The notes below the pieces were generated by a model. It ran no database searches and was not told the origin of the DNA. It saw only the letters and a list, made by a program, of their open reading frames with translations. DNA of 64,000 nt from an uncultured Bacteroidales bacterium (GTDB lineage: Bacteria; Bacteroidota; Bacteroidia; Bacteroidales; SZUA-534), in assembly GCA_902790595.1 (NCBI GenBank), contig CADASL010000002.1, positions 387,384 through 451,383 on the forward strand. The letters run 5' to 3'. Shown here piece after piece: positions 27,100 to 35,394 of the stretch. How positions within the stretch are numbered: the stretch's first letter is position 1; the number at the start of each line of letters is the position of its first letter. Both the position numbers and the translations under genes were made by a program.

Positions 27100-28017
27100 A
27101 TGGAAAACGACGTTGTAATAATTCAGAATAAGATTGTAGTGCTTCGCAATCAGCAGGTTATGATTGACCGCGACATTGCGGAACTTTACGGTGTGGAAAT
27201 TAGAACCCTTAATCAAGCCGTAAAACGAAACATTGAGCGATTCCCCGAACGCTTTATGTTTCAATTAACTAAAGACGAACAACAAGAAATAGACGAACGT
27301 TTAAGATCACAAATTGTGATCATAGAGAATCAATCGAAACTTGAAAATTTACGTGGAAGACATTCAAAATACTTGCCCTACGCCTTCACCGAACAAGGTT
27401 GCGCTATGTTGAGCGCCATTCTCAAAAGCGAAGCGGCTGTGCAGGCGAGCATAAAAATTATGGACGCTTTTGTCGCAATGCGACATTTTCTGCAAAGCAA
27501 TGCCGAGATTTTTTCCGAAATGAACCACATAAAAAGGCAGTTGCGTGACACAACCGTCCATCAAATTGAAGCCGACAAACGCATCGACGAACTTTTCACG
27601 CGTATGGACCGCTATGCGATTGACGACACGCAGGGCATTTTCTTTCAAGGCCAGATTTTCGACGCGTATGCGAAATTCGAGAGTTTCATCGCGCAGGCGC
27701 AAAAGAGCATTGTGCTGATTGACAATTATGTTGACTTATCGGTTCTGGAACGGCTGGCAAAGAAAAACAGCGGTGTTGCCGTCACAATCTACACCACGCC
27801 GCAAACACGGCTCACCGCGCAGGACGTGCAGCAGTTCAACGCCCAATATCCACCGCTCGACCTGAAATTCACAACCTCAATGCACGACCGTTTTCTGATT
27901 ATCGACAACTCAACGCTCTATCACATTGGCGCCTCACTCAAAGATTTGGGCAAACGCTGCTTCGCCTTCGATTTGTTCGATTCGAGTTTTATTCCTGATA
28001 TTCTGGCGAAACTCTAA
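27100..28017 (+). CDS. ORF6N-domain DNA-binding protein with PLD-like C-terminus
   Basis: 305 residues. Residues about 8-95 are an ORF6N domain (IVVLRNQQVMIDRDIAELYGV...RFPERFMFQLT), a phage-derived DNA-binding module. Then comes a predicted coiled segment, and residues about 190-305 resemble the phospholipase-D-like half found in such proteins (MHDRFLIIDNSTLYHIGASLKD, one HxxxxxxxD-like motif). Function is unknown; regulators or defence-linked proteins carry this fold. The stop overlaps the convergent DUF4419 gene by 4 bp. A palindrome array sits directly upstream. Confidence 0.85.
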   Translation: MENDVVIIQNKIVVLRNQQVMIDRDIAELYGVEIRTLNQAVKRNIERFPERFMFQLTKDEQQEIDERLRSQIVIIENQSKLENLRGRHSKYLPYAFTEQGCAMLSAILKSEAAVQASIKIMDAFVAMRHFLQSNAEIFSEMNHIKRQLRDTTVHQIEADKRIDELFTRMDRYAIDDTQGIFFQGQIFDAYAKFESFIAQAQKSIVLIDNYVDLSVLERLAKKNSGVAVTIYTTPQTRLTAQDVQQFNAQYPPLDLKFTTSMHDRFLIIDNSTLYHIGASLKDLGKRCFAFDLFDSSFIPDILAKL

Positions 28018-29129
28018 AAACCGTCTAATGAATTATCTTCTTTATACCGAACCGCCCAACCGATTTTGGGTGTAAAAGCACCTGTTATTTTATTGACAGT
28101 AAATCCGAAAATGCCCGCAATAAATTCCATATCCAATTCTTTGGTAACAGCCCCAGTAAAGTCAATCTCTTTATATTTGAAAGGCACACAAACCTGACTT
28201 GGCGGCATATTTTTCGTCCAAGGCAAACTACTTTTGACCTTGCCATTTTCGTCAGGGAATAATTTAAGAATCCACCCGTCAATTTCGGTTATTGGAGTGT
28301 CGTCGCCGGGCGCACAACCCGGGGCTCGGAATTCGTCGACAGCAATATATTGCACGATACACCGCCAAAAATGTCGCGACGGTTTTCCTTCAGCCGCCTT
28401 TATGAATTGATTCAGAACAGGTTCCAACTTCGACACCCATTTTTGCAAACCGAATTGCGACAATTGGGTAGTTTTTTCGAGCACTAGCCGCCAGTCGTCG
28501 GCCGTGCCAGTGATGGTAATGTATGGGATACCGCACGCTGCGTAAAAAATTTCATAGTCGAAATAGTCTTTAACACAGTCCATTAGCGTGATTTCCGATG
28601 CAATACGAGATGTTTGGTCGGTAGTCGAAAAATTGGCGGTAATGGTTTCAACAATGTCGTTTTTTGTGTTCTGCCGAATTTCGTCCGAGAAATAATCTAC
28701 CGACTTTGGCCAATCGAATGACTCTGGCTGCATTGGCGATTTAATTTGCATTTGCAATGTCATTTTCCCCTCGTGGTCAACGAGCAACGGCCTGACTTCT
28801 TCAGAATGGGCACTCATATACCGCGCAAACCCTTGGCAGATTGTTATCCAAATCATATCGGGTGATAGCACAAGCGGGCGATGGTCTCTGTAAGCATTTA
28901 CAATACAGCTGTATAAAGCATCCATACCTTCTGTACAAAACTTTTCGTTTGCGAAACTTGATGCCAAATATCCATTCTCAAAGTCTTGTCTGAAATTCCT
29001 TCTAGGCGCGGAAAGACCTTCGTCGACAACAAACGTGATGCTGCTATCGGTTTTTGATAAGATTTTGTCTTGAGCGTACGATGCGATTGACACGAAAAAT
29101 AAAAGACTCACAAGCAATGGCGTTCTCAT
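28014..29129 (-). CDS. DUF4419-domain secreted protein
   Basis: 371 residues from ATG at 29129 (MRTPLLVSLLFFVSIASYAQ, a clear signal peptide). The body carries the DUF4419 blocks VLSPDMIWITICQGFARYMSAHSEEVRPLL, SFDWPKSVDYFSDEIRQNT and YYDITITG-like segments ending in the GWILKLFPDENGK region. The family is common in Bacteroidota and fungi with no known activity. It is probably periplasmic or surface-located. The gene is convergent with the ORF6N gene and unrelated to the nitrogen genes around it. Confidence 0.85.
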   Translation of the reverse strand: MRTPLLVSLLFFVSIASYAQDKILSKTDSSITFVVDEGLSAPRRNFRQDFENGYLASSFANEKFCTEGMDALYSCIVNAYRDHRPLVLSPDMIWITICQGFARYMSAHSEEVRPLLVDHEGKMTLQMQIKSPMQPESFDWPKSVDYFSDEIRQNTKNDIVETITANFSTTDQTSRIASEITLMDCVKDYFDYEIFYAACGIPYITITGTADDWRLVLEKTTQLSQFGLQKWVSKLEPVLNQFIKAAEGKPSRHFWRCIVQYIAVDEFRAPGCAPGDDTPITEIDGWILKLFPDENGKVKSSLPWTKNMPPSQVCVPFKYKEIDFTGAVTKELDMEFIAGIFGFTVNKITGAFTPKIGWAVRYKEDNSLDGF

Positions 29130-29215
29130 AATCGTAAGTGTTAATTTGCTCAAAGGTAGTATTTTCACGCAGACACACATCTGTCATACTATAAAAATAC
29201 AAATCGCGCCGCACA

Positions 29216-29246
29216 AAAAGCCGAACCCACAAAAGATTCGGCTTTT
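29216..29246 (-). terminator. Terminator-like hairpin downstream of asnB
   Basis: AAAAGCCGAA pairs perfectly with TTCGGCTTTT. On the minus strand it is followed by a T run and lies about 120 bp after asnB. Two copies of a GACGCGG...ACGTCCCTAC repeat separate it from the gene. Confidence 0.65.
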
Positions 29247-29368
29247 CAGAACAATTGGCGGACGCGGTACGTCCCTACATTTATTCGGACGCGGCACGCC
29301 ACGTCCCTACAAATTCGCACATCTGTTTATTATCCCAATTTTCTAATTTCTAATTTCTAAATCCTAAA

Positions 29369-31039
29369 TCATTTATACCCGCATTCGTGCACATCCTTGA
29401 CGGCGCGGCCGCTGGGGTCGTTGAGTTTTTTCCAGGCGGCGTCCCACTCAAGGGCAATGGCGGTTGAGCAAGCCACCGAAGCCTCGTGCGGCACACTGGC
29501 GGCGGCCGAATCGCTCGGAAACAACTCGCTGAAAATCGAGCGGTAGTAGTATTCCTCTTTGTTCATCGGCGGGTTGATTGGGAAGCGCTCGGCGGCGTGC
29601 GCCATCTGCTCGGCGGTGACGGCGGCGGCGGTGAGCGCCTTCAGGCTGTCAATCCAACTGTAGCCCACGCCATCGCTGAACTGCTCTTTCTGGCGCCAGG
29701 CAATGCTCTCGGGCAGCATATCGGTAAAGGCCTCGCGCACAATGCGTTTCTCAATTTCCTTGCCAGGACACATCTTCGCCTGCGGATTGACGCGCATTGC
29801 CACATCCAGAAACTCCTTGTCAAGGAACGGCACGCGGCCCTCAACACCCCACGCGGCAAGCGATTTGTTGGCGCGCAGGCAGTCGTAAAGGTAGAGTTTG
29901 CCAAGTTTGCGGACGGTCTCGTCGTGGAACGCTCGCGCATCGGGTGCCTTGTGGAAGTACAAGTAACCGCCGAAAATCTCGTCGGCACCCTCGCCGCTCA
30001 ACACCATCTTAATGCCCATCGATTTTATGACGCGTGCCAAAAGGTACATCGGTGTGCTTGCGCGGACGGTTGTAACATCGTATGTCTCAATATGATAAAT
30101 AACATCGCGAATGGCATCCAGACCTTCCTGAACGGTGTAGTTAACCTCGTGGTGGACGGTGCCCAGGTGCTCGGCCATCACGCGGGCCTTCGCCAAATCG
30201 GGCGAGCCCTTTATGCCGACGGCAAACGAGTGCAGACGCGGCCACCAGGCATCGGCTTTGTCGCCAGTCTCGATTCGCTTTGCGGAATACATATTGGCAA
30301 TGGCCGAAATGACCGAACTGTCCAATCCGCCCGAGAGCAACACGCCGTAAGGCACATCACTCATCAGTTGGCGCTTGACGGCGGCTTTCAGCGCATCGCC
30401 AAGGGCCGCTGAATCGGCATCGCGGTCTTTAACTGCCTCATACTCAAACCAGTCGCGCGTCCACCAGCGCTGCATTCGGCCCTCGCGGCTGCTATAGTAA
30501 TGGCCTGGCAGGAACGGCTCGTAGCGGTCGCAGAAGCCTTCGAGAGCCTTCAACTCGCTCGCCGCATACACAGTTCCGTCGGCATCTAACCCAATGTAGA
30601 GCGGAATAACGCCGATTGGGTCGCGGGCAATCAGAAACTCGTCGCGTTCTTCGTCGTAAAGGGCGAAGGCGAAAATGCCGTTCAAATCTTCCAAGAAGTT
30701 GATACCCTTTTCTTTATACAAGGCAAGAATAACCTCGCAGTCAGAGCCAGTCTTGAAGGCGTAGGTGTTGGCCATCCGCTGGCGAATCTGCTGGTGGTTG
30801 TAAATCTCGCCGTTGACGGCCAGAACTTGCTTGCGGTCAGTCGAATAGAGCGGTTGTCCGCCCGAGAGCGGGTCGACAATGGCCAGGCGCTCGTGGGCCA
30901 GCACGCATTTTTCACTACTGTAAACGCCGCTCCAGTCGGGTCCGCGGTGACGGATTTTCGACGACATAATCAGCGCCTTTTCGCGCATCTCGGCCGAACG
31001 GCCCTGCGCAATGTTGAAAATTGATACAAATCCACACAT
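29369..31039 (-). CDS. asnB: Asparagine synthase (glutamine-hydrolysing), class B
   Basis: 556 residues. Cys2 (MCGFVSIFN) is the amidotransferase nucleophile, and GVLLSGGLDSSVISA is the ATP pyrophosphatase loop near 235. The length and ordered domains match AsnB of E. coli. It makes asparagine from aspartate, glutamine and ATP. Its place between glnN and amtB is telling, because the leaders of glnN, amtB and torF are rich in Asn codons: the enzyme makes the amino acid whose tRNA charging they may read. It has no leader of its own; the upstream 140 bp is degenerate repeat. Confidence 0.97.
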   Translation of the reverse strand: MCGFVSIFNIAQGRSAEMREKALIMSSKIRHRGPDWSGVYSSEKCVLAHERLAIVDPLSGGQPLYSTDRKQVLAVNGEIYNHQQIRQRMANTYAFKTGSDCEVILALYKEKGINFLEDLNGIFAFALYDEERDEFLIARDPIGVIPLYIGLDADGTVYAASELKALEGFCDRYEPFLPGHYYSSREGRMQRWWTRDWFEYEAVKDRDADSAALGDALKAAVKRQLMSDVPYGVLLSGGLDSSVISAIANMYSAKRIETGDKADAWWPRLHSFAVGIKGSPDLAKARVMAEHLGTVHHEVNYTVQEGLDAIRDVIYHIETYDVTTVRASTPMYLLARVIKSMGIKMVLSGEGADEIFGGYLYFHKAPDARAFHDETVRKLGKLYLYDCLRANKSLAAWGVEGRVPFLDKEFLDVAMRVNPQAKMCPGKEIEKRIVREAFTDMLPESIAWRQKEQFSDGVGYSWIDSLKALTAAAVTAEQMAHAAERFPINPPMNKEEYYYRSIFSELFPSDSAAASVPHEASVACSTAIALEWDAAWKKLNDPSGRAVKDVHECGYK

Positions 31040-31182
31040 TTTATTGAGTTTTAAGTTTTTAAAGTTTTAAGTTTAAAGTTTAGCGCTTCGCTGTTTAGAA
31101 GTTTAATAGTTTAGAAGTTTAGTTTCTATACTTTTCATTATCAATTGTCAATTGCCCACTTTCAATTGTTAATTGTTAATTG
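31040..31182. repeat. Degenerate short-period repeat spacer between asnB and amtB
   Basis: Drifting units like AAGTTTTTAAAGTTTTAAG, AGTTTAGAAGTTTAGT and TCAATTGTCAATTG fill the spacer. CGCTTCGCTGTTTAGA echoes the spacer at 23821-24099. No promoter or terminator is recognised. Confidence 0.6.
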
Positions 31183-32553
31183 TCAATTGTTATAGTATTC
31201 TGCCAGTTCGCGGGTTTCATCGGTAAGGCGGCCGTAGTGCTCGTCGTGCTGCGAAATGTCGAGTCCGACGGTCTCATCGGCCTGGCTCACGCGCATCGTA
31301 ACCATCTTATTTGTAATGTAATAGAGCGCGTAGGTGACGGCAAACGTGAACACAAAGACTATCACAATGGCCAGCACGTGGTTGAAAATGAACTGCGAGT
31401 GCGTAACGCCTTCTGCCATAAGGCTTTCGGCTTCATACTGATAGACGAATATTCCCGAAAGGATTGTGCCCACAATTCCGCCCACGCCGTGAGTGGGGAA
31501 CACATCCAGGGCATCGTCCACACTGGTGTGGTTCTTCCAGTGGCAGGCTGTGTTCGAGATAATGGTGGTGATAATGGCTATTATTATGCTGTCGCTCACC
31601 GACACCCATCCTGCCGAAGGCGTAATGGCCACCAAACCGAGCACTCCGCCCACTGCGGCGCCCATTGCCGACGGCTTGCGGCCTGTCAGACAATCGATAA
31701 AAACCCACATCATCATTGCCGTGGCGGCCGCCGTGTTGGTGTTCAGGAAGGCTTTGACGGCCATTCCGTCGGCGTGAAGCGAACTGCCAGCGTTGAATCC
31801 GAACCAGCCGAGCCAGAGCAGCACGGCGCCCAGAACAACGTAGGGCACGTTGGCAGGCTCCGATTTCTTATCGCGACGGCGCCCCAAAAAGATTGCGCCA
31901 ACCAAGGCGGCGATACCGCTCGAAGCGTGAACCACAATGCCGCCCGCAAAATCCTTGACGTGCATACGGCAGAAAAGGCCGTCGGGGTGCCAGGTCATAT
32001 GCGCAAGCGGGCAATAGACGAAAATGCAGAACAGCGCCATAAAAATCATATAGGCCGAAAAACGCACGCGTTCGGCAAACGAACCCGTTATAAGTGAAGG
32101 GGTTATGATTGCGAATTTCATCTGAAAAAGCGCATACAGGGCCAGCGGAATGGTCAGTCCAAGGCGGGTTGAAAGGTCGTCGGTGGCCGCTCCGCCAACG
32201 TTATGGAACATAAAATAGGTGGCGGGGTTGCCAATAATTCCCCATCCGCCGACATCTTCGCCAAAACAGAGCGAGAAGCCCACAAACACCCACAGCACGC
32301 TGATTATGCCCATTGCGATAATGGACTGAAGGATAGTGGAAATGACGTTTTTCTTGCGCACCATTCCGCCGTAGAAGAACGACAGTCCAGGCGTCATCAT
32401 CAGCACAAAAATGGTGGCGGTAATCATCCACGCAATGTCGGCCGCGCTAATGTTGTCGCTCAAAGTCCAGATTCCCTGCTGCTCGGGAACCAGCAAGCCG
32501 CAAATCGCAATGATTGCGATAATGGCTGTAAAAATCACGTAACGTTTTTTCAT
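31183..32553 (-). CDS. amtB: Ammonium transporter (Amt family), first copy
   Basis: 456 residues with a cleavable-signal-like N-terminus and about 11 further membrane spans. Family landmarks: MTPGLSFFYGGMVRKKNV, the first pore histidine in HASSGIAALVGAIFLG and the second in FPTHGVGGIVGTILSGIF. It imports ammonium across the inner membrane. It has its own promoter, Asn-rich leader ORF and attenuator, ending about 38 bp before its start. It is distinct from the second copy at 33953-35266, which travels with glnK. Confidence 0.96.
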   Translation of the reverse strand: MKKRYVIFTAIIAIIAICGLLVPEQQGIWTLSDNISAADIAWMITATIFVLMMTPGLSFFYGGMVRKKNVISTILQSIIAMGIISVLWVFVGFSLCFGEDVGGWGIIGNPATYFMFHNVGGAATDDLSTRLGLTIPLALYALFQMKFAIITPSLITGSFAERVRFSAYMIFMALFCIFVYCPLAHMTWHPDGLFCRMHVKDFAGGIVVHASSGIAALVGAIFLGRRRDKKSEPANVPYVVLGAVLLWLGWFGFNAGSSLHADGMAVKAFLNTNTAAATAMMMWVFIDCLTGRKPSAMGAAVGGVLGLVAITPSAGWVSVSDSIIIAIITTIISNTACHWKNHTSVDDALDVFPTHGVGGIVGTILSGIFVYQYEAESLMAEGVTHSQFIFNHVLAIVIVFVFTFAVTYALYYITNKMVTMRVSQADETVGLDISQHDEHYGRLTDETRELAEYYNN

Positions 32554-32590
32554 TTTTTATTGTTTTAAATATTTGACTTCTATCATTTTA

Positions 32591-32623
32591 TAAAAAAGGC
32601 TGGTCCCGATTGAAACCAGCCTT
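32591..32623 (-). terminator. Attenuator terminator before amtB
   Basis: On the minus strand, AAGGCTGGT pairs perfectly with ACCAGCCTT, then TTTTTTA. It stands between the leader stop (32647) and amtB. The arms have the same GGCTGG/CCAGCC core as the glnN and torF attenuators. Confidence 0.88.
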
Positions 32624-32646
32624 ATGAATTCATTTTCTTGCTCTCA

Positions 32647-32772
32647 TTAGTCCGCCCGACTGGTTAGGCCCGCACTTCGATTCCGATTATTATTACGGCA
32701 ATTTCGCTCCGAATTTCGATTCGGATTGAGATTCAAGTTATTACCGTTGTTCAAATTCTTGTTCATCGTCAT
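32647..32772 (-). CDS. Asn-rich leader peptide of amtB (15 Asn in 41 residues)
   Basis: ATG 32772 to TAA 32647, 41 codons; a second in-frame ATG is two codons in. Fifteen codons are Asn (AAT or AAC), including NKNLNNGNNLNLNPNRN at codons 4-20 and CRNNNRN at 25-31. The end GLTSRAD is encoded by a stretch holding ACCAGTC, which can pair (one G-U) with GGCTGGT of the terminator. Such codon clustering is the hallmark of leader peptides that sense one aminoacyl-tRNA. Direct evidence of translation is lacking. Confidence 0.75.
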   Translation of the reverse strand: MTMNKNLNNGNNLNLNPNRNSERNCRNNNRNRSAGLTSRAD

Positions 32773-32819
32773 TTTCTGTTTTAAAATCGAAATGCCCTTT
32801 TGTTGTCATTTTCGACGCG

Positions 32820-32850
32820 GCAAATATATAACCGATTTTTATTTTGCAAC
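32820..32850 (-). promoter_or_regulatory. amtB promoter
   Basis: Minus strand GTTGC, 15 bp, TATATATTTGC; identical boxes and spacing to glnN and torF. It would start a transcript about 40 nt before the leader ATG. Confidence 0.8.
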
Positions 32851-32880
32851 TAAAAATTATTATTTTCTTATGTTCTATCC

Positions 32881-32916
32881 GTAATTCTCGTATATAACTT
32901 ACGGATTGTAATTTTT
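32881..32916. promoter_or_regulatory. Shared nitrogen-gene upstream element, amtB copy
   Basis: In plus orientation: GTAATTCTCGTATATAACTT then ACGGATTGTAATTTTT. With the preceding CC it makes the perfect inverted repeat CCGTAA-N14-TTACGG, the clearest dyad of the five copies. The TTAC core is 79 bp from the promoter GCAAATATATA. A further TTACGGATTGAAATT half-site lies at 32972-32986. Confidence 0.68.
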
Positions 32917-33129
32917 AATGGCGGTTTTAGAGTGGTTTATTAGATTGGTATTATTGAAGGGCGGGGGTTGGTTACGGATTGAAATTTGGGAAGGTGCAAT
33001 ACTTATTGGTTGGCAGCGTGTTTTTCGTTCAGTGGTAACTTTTGACGCGCACCTGAAGGCGCGCTAGCACGGCGGATAGTTTCGTTTTTTCTTTTCCGTG
33101 ATTTCCGTGTGTTCCGTGGTTAAAAACAC

Positions 33130-33158
33130 AAAAAAACAAGGGAACTCTCGCCCCCTTG
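33130..33158 (-). terminator. Terminator downstream of hepT-mntA (copy 1 of duplicated sequence)
   Basis: Minus strand CAAGGG...CCCTTG hairpin followed by a run of seven T. The 22-bp core CAAGGGAACTCTCGCCCCCT (plus TG) is identical to the copy at 33887-33908. Confidence 0.8.
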
Positions 33159-33176
33159 CTTTTGCTATTGTCAGTC

Positions 33177-33548
33177 TCAATTATCGTTTTCCCACTGCTG
33201 CCAGTCGGTTTCGGCAAGATAGCGTTCAATCTGCTGGCGAAGTTCGGGAATGCCCGTTGTGGCGGTATCGTAAAGCGTTTCGGGCACAATGTTGGCGTAA
33301 TCGTGAACCAGAACGTGCCGCATACCCTGAACCACGTTCCATCGCGTCTCGCTGTGCGAATCCTTGAACTCATTCGATAGCATATAAGCGGCTTCGCCCA
33401 CAATCTCAACATTCTTCATAACAGCATAATACGTGCGTATATCGCTGGTGAATTGCTCATACGAAACACCTTCGATAAGTTTGGAAACATTTTTTGAGTA
33501 CTCCACAATATCCTCCAATCGCCCTTTGTCACGCGCCTTTTCTCTCAT
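33177..33548 (-). CDS. hepT: HepT-like ribonuclease toxin (DUF86)
   Basis: 123 residues of all-helical HEPN type. The catalytic motif R-x4-H-x-Y is present as RHVLVHDY near 77-84. HepT toxins cut RNA and are kept silent by their MNT partner, which AMPylates the tyrosine. It overlaps the upstream mntA gene by 20 bp. The pair is bracketed by two copies of one terminator sequence, suggesting it was inserted between the amtB operons as a cassette. Confidence 0.88.
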   Translation of the reverse strand: MREKARDKGRLEDIVEYSKNVSKLIEGVSYEQFTSDIRTYYAVMKNVEIVGEAAYMLSNEFKDSHSETRWNVVQGMRHVLVHDYANIVPETLYDTATTGIPELRQQIERYLAETDWQQWENDN

Positions 33549-33834
33549 AAATCAGGATTTTATCGCGGTTGGCAGTTTTTTCGGCGTACGGACGAAGTGA
33601 GCCGTCTTCAACAAGGTCAACATTGCGGCCTAGCAAATCTTTCAAATCCATATAAATGCCGCCCATAGTGAAGAGCGTGAACGGTTTGCCCGAACGGTCG
33701 GGAACAAACAATATGTCAACATCGCTGTCGGGGCGCTCCTCGCCGCGGGCGAACGAGCCGAACAGCCAGGCTTTCAGCACAGGCTGCGTCTTGAAATAAT
33801 CGGCTATCAACCGTGTCATTGTCGGTGTGTCCAT
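33529..33834 (-). CDS. mntA: MntA-type minimal nucleotidyltransferase antitoxin
   Basis: 101 residues from ATG at 33834 (MDTPTMTRLIADYF). The nucleotidyltransferase signature GSFARGEERPDSDVDILF (GS-x10-D-x-D) is intact near 28-45. The family neutralises HepT by polyAMPylation. The gene precedes and overlaps hepT, the usual order. The open frame extends 30 codons upstream into the repeated terminator, so that part is not counted. Confidence 0.88.
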   Translation of the reverse strand: MDTPTMTRLIADYFKTQPVLKAWLFGSFARGEERPDSDVDILFVPDRSGKPFTLFTMGGIYMDLKDLLGRNVDLVEDGSLRPYAEKTANRDKILIYERKGA

Positions 33835-33879
33835 AGCGCAAATGCTTTTGTCAGACACAAATGTATGAAAAATCGCACA

Positions 33880-33908
33880 AAAAAAACAAGGGAACTCTCG
33901 CCCCCTTG
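33880..33908 (-). terminator. Terminator of the torF-glnK-amtB group (copy 2 of duplicated sequence)
   Basis: Minus strand ACAAGGG...CCCTTGT hairpin with eight T, 45 bp after the amtB stop. It has the same core as 33137-33158, with an identical CAC plus A-run flank differing by one A. Confidence 0.82.
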
Positions 33909-33952
33909 TCTTTACAAATCGCAAACTTTAAATCCTAATTACTAACTGTCAA

Positions 33953-35266
33953 TCAGTTGTACGCCGATTCGCCGTGCTCGTAAACGTCGAGTCCTTCCTC
34001 TTCAATCCGCGAGTCGACACGCAGACCGTGAATCTTCTTAATCAGCAGGAACATAATCAGTCCGCAGCCGAACGACCAGCCCGCAATGGTAACCTCGCCA
34101 ATCAGCTGTGTCAGAACTGAATAGCCGCACTCGCTGTAGGCGAAAACGCCCGTCAGGATTGTGCCCACAAAGCCAGCCATTCCGTGAACCGAAACGGCGC
34201 CAACGGGGTCGTCGATATGCAGACGGGTGTCGAAGAACTTGACAAAGAAGCACATAACTGCTGAAGCAATGGCGCCAATCAGAGCGGCGGCCCAGATAGG
34301 AACGCAGTCGCAGCCTGCCGTTATGCCGACCAAGCCAGCCAAAATGCCGTTGCAAACCATTGAGAGCGAAGGTTTTCCGTAGGCCAGCCAAGTATAAATC
34401 AGGGCTATGATTCCGCCCACAGCTGCGGCAATGTTGGTGGTTACGAAAATGTGCGACATTGCCGACATATTGTCAAGGATTCCGCCGCCGTAGCAGTCGG
34501 CATCAACAATGCCTGAAGCGGCAACGGTTGAACCAGGGTTGAACCCGAACCAGCCCATCCACAGAATCCACACACCCAGAGCGGCCAGCGCAAGGTTGTG
34601 GCCAGGAATGGCGTGAGTGCGAATCGAGCCGTCGGCAGCTTTTGTGTATTTGCCCAAACGTGGACCAAGCACAATGGCGCCCGCCAAGGCAATGAAACCG
34701 CCGCACGAGTGAACCACAGCCGAGCCTGCGAAATCGTGGAAACCGAGTTCGCTCAGCCAGCCACCGCCCCACGACCAGTGGCCCTGAATGGGGTAAATCA
34801 GCGCCGAAATGACCAGACTGTAAACCAGATACATCGAGAATTTGGTGCGTTCAGCCATTGCGCCCGAAACAATTGTGGCCGCCGTGGCGCAGAACACCGT
34901 CTGAAAAATGAAGTAGCACTCCTTTGGCAGATTGCCGCACGGGTTCTCAACGCCGCCAATGCCTAATCCGCCCCAGCCCAGGAACGAGCCCGCACCGAAC
35001 ATCACCGAGAAGCCCAAAATCCAGTACAGAACCGAGCCTGCCGAGAAATCCATAAAGTTTTTCATCAGAATGTTGGCCGTGTTTTTGGTGCGCGTCAGGC
35101 CCGCCTCAACCAGCGCAAAACCAGGCTGCATAAAGAACACCAGCATTGCCGCAAGCAACACCCAAATTGTATCGACAGGGCTAATGCCACTCTCGACAAC
35201 CGCCTCGGCAGCAGGGGCAACCGTTGCCGCCACAGCCGAAATTGTATCAGAAATTATTGTTTCCAT
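33953..35266 (-). CDS. amtB: Ammonium transporter (Amt family), second copy
   Basis: 437 residues, about 11 spans. Landmarks: AMLVFFMQPGFALVEAGLTRTKN at the first helix, pore histidines in HSCGGFIALAGAIVLG and VHGMAGFVGTILTG. It is preceded by glnK in the same direction (128-bp spacer of GATTCACC-type repeats), the classical GlnK-AmtB pairing in which the PII protein plugs the channel. It differs clearly from the first copy. Expression probably depends on the attenuated torF promoter upstream, if the spacer does not hold its own. Confidence 0.96.
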   Translation of the reverse strand: METIISDTISAVAATVAPAAEAVVESGISPVDTIWVLLAAMLVFFMQPGFALVEAGLTRTKNTANILMKNFMDFSAGSVLYWILGFSVMFGAGSFLGWGGLGIGGVENPCGNLPKECYFIFQTVFCATAATIVSGAMAERTKFSMYLVYSLVISALIYPIQGHWSWGGGWLSELGFHDFAGSAVVHSCGGFIALAGAIVLGPRLGKYTKAADGSIRTHAIPGHNLALAALGVWILWMGWFGFNPGSTVAASGIVDADCYGGGILDNMSAMSHIFVTTNIAAAVGGIIALIYTWLAYGKPSLSMVCNGILAGLVGITAGCDCVPIWAAALIGAIASAVMCFFVKFFDTRLHIDDPVGAVSVHGMAGFVGTILTGVFAYSECGYSVLTQLIGEVTIAGWSFGCGLIMFLLIKKIHGLRVDSRIEEEGLDVYEHGESAYN

Positions 35267-35274
35267 TTTTTTAC

Positions 35275-35394
35275 TGTTTAATTGTTTAATCGGTGAATCG
35301 TTTAATCGACGCTTTGTCCGTTTCCCGATTCACCAGTTTTCTATTTAATTGATTCTCTTTCAGTTCACCGATTCACCAGTTCGCCGATTCACCA
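35275..35394. repeat. Degenerate short-period repeat spacer between glnK and amtB
   Basis: Units such as GGTGAATCGTTTAATCG and CGATTCACCAGTTCGCC alternate in both orientations, so parts can fold on each other. They are the same kind of units as in the gltB-glnN spacer. No clear promoter or terminator. Confidence 0.6.
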
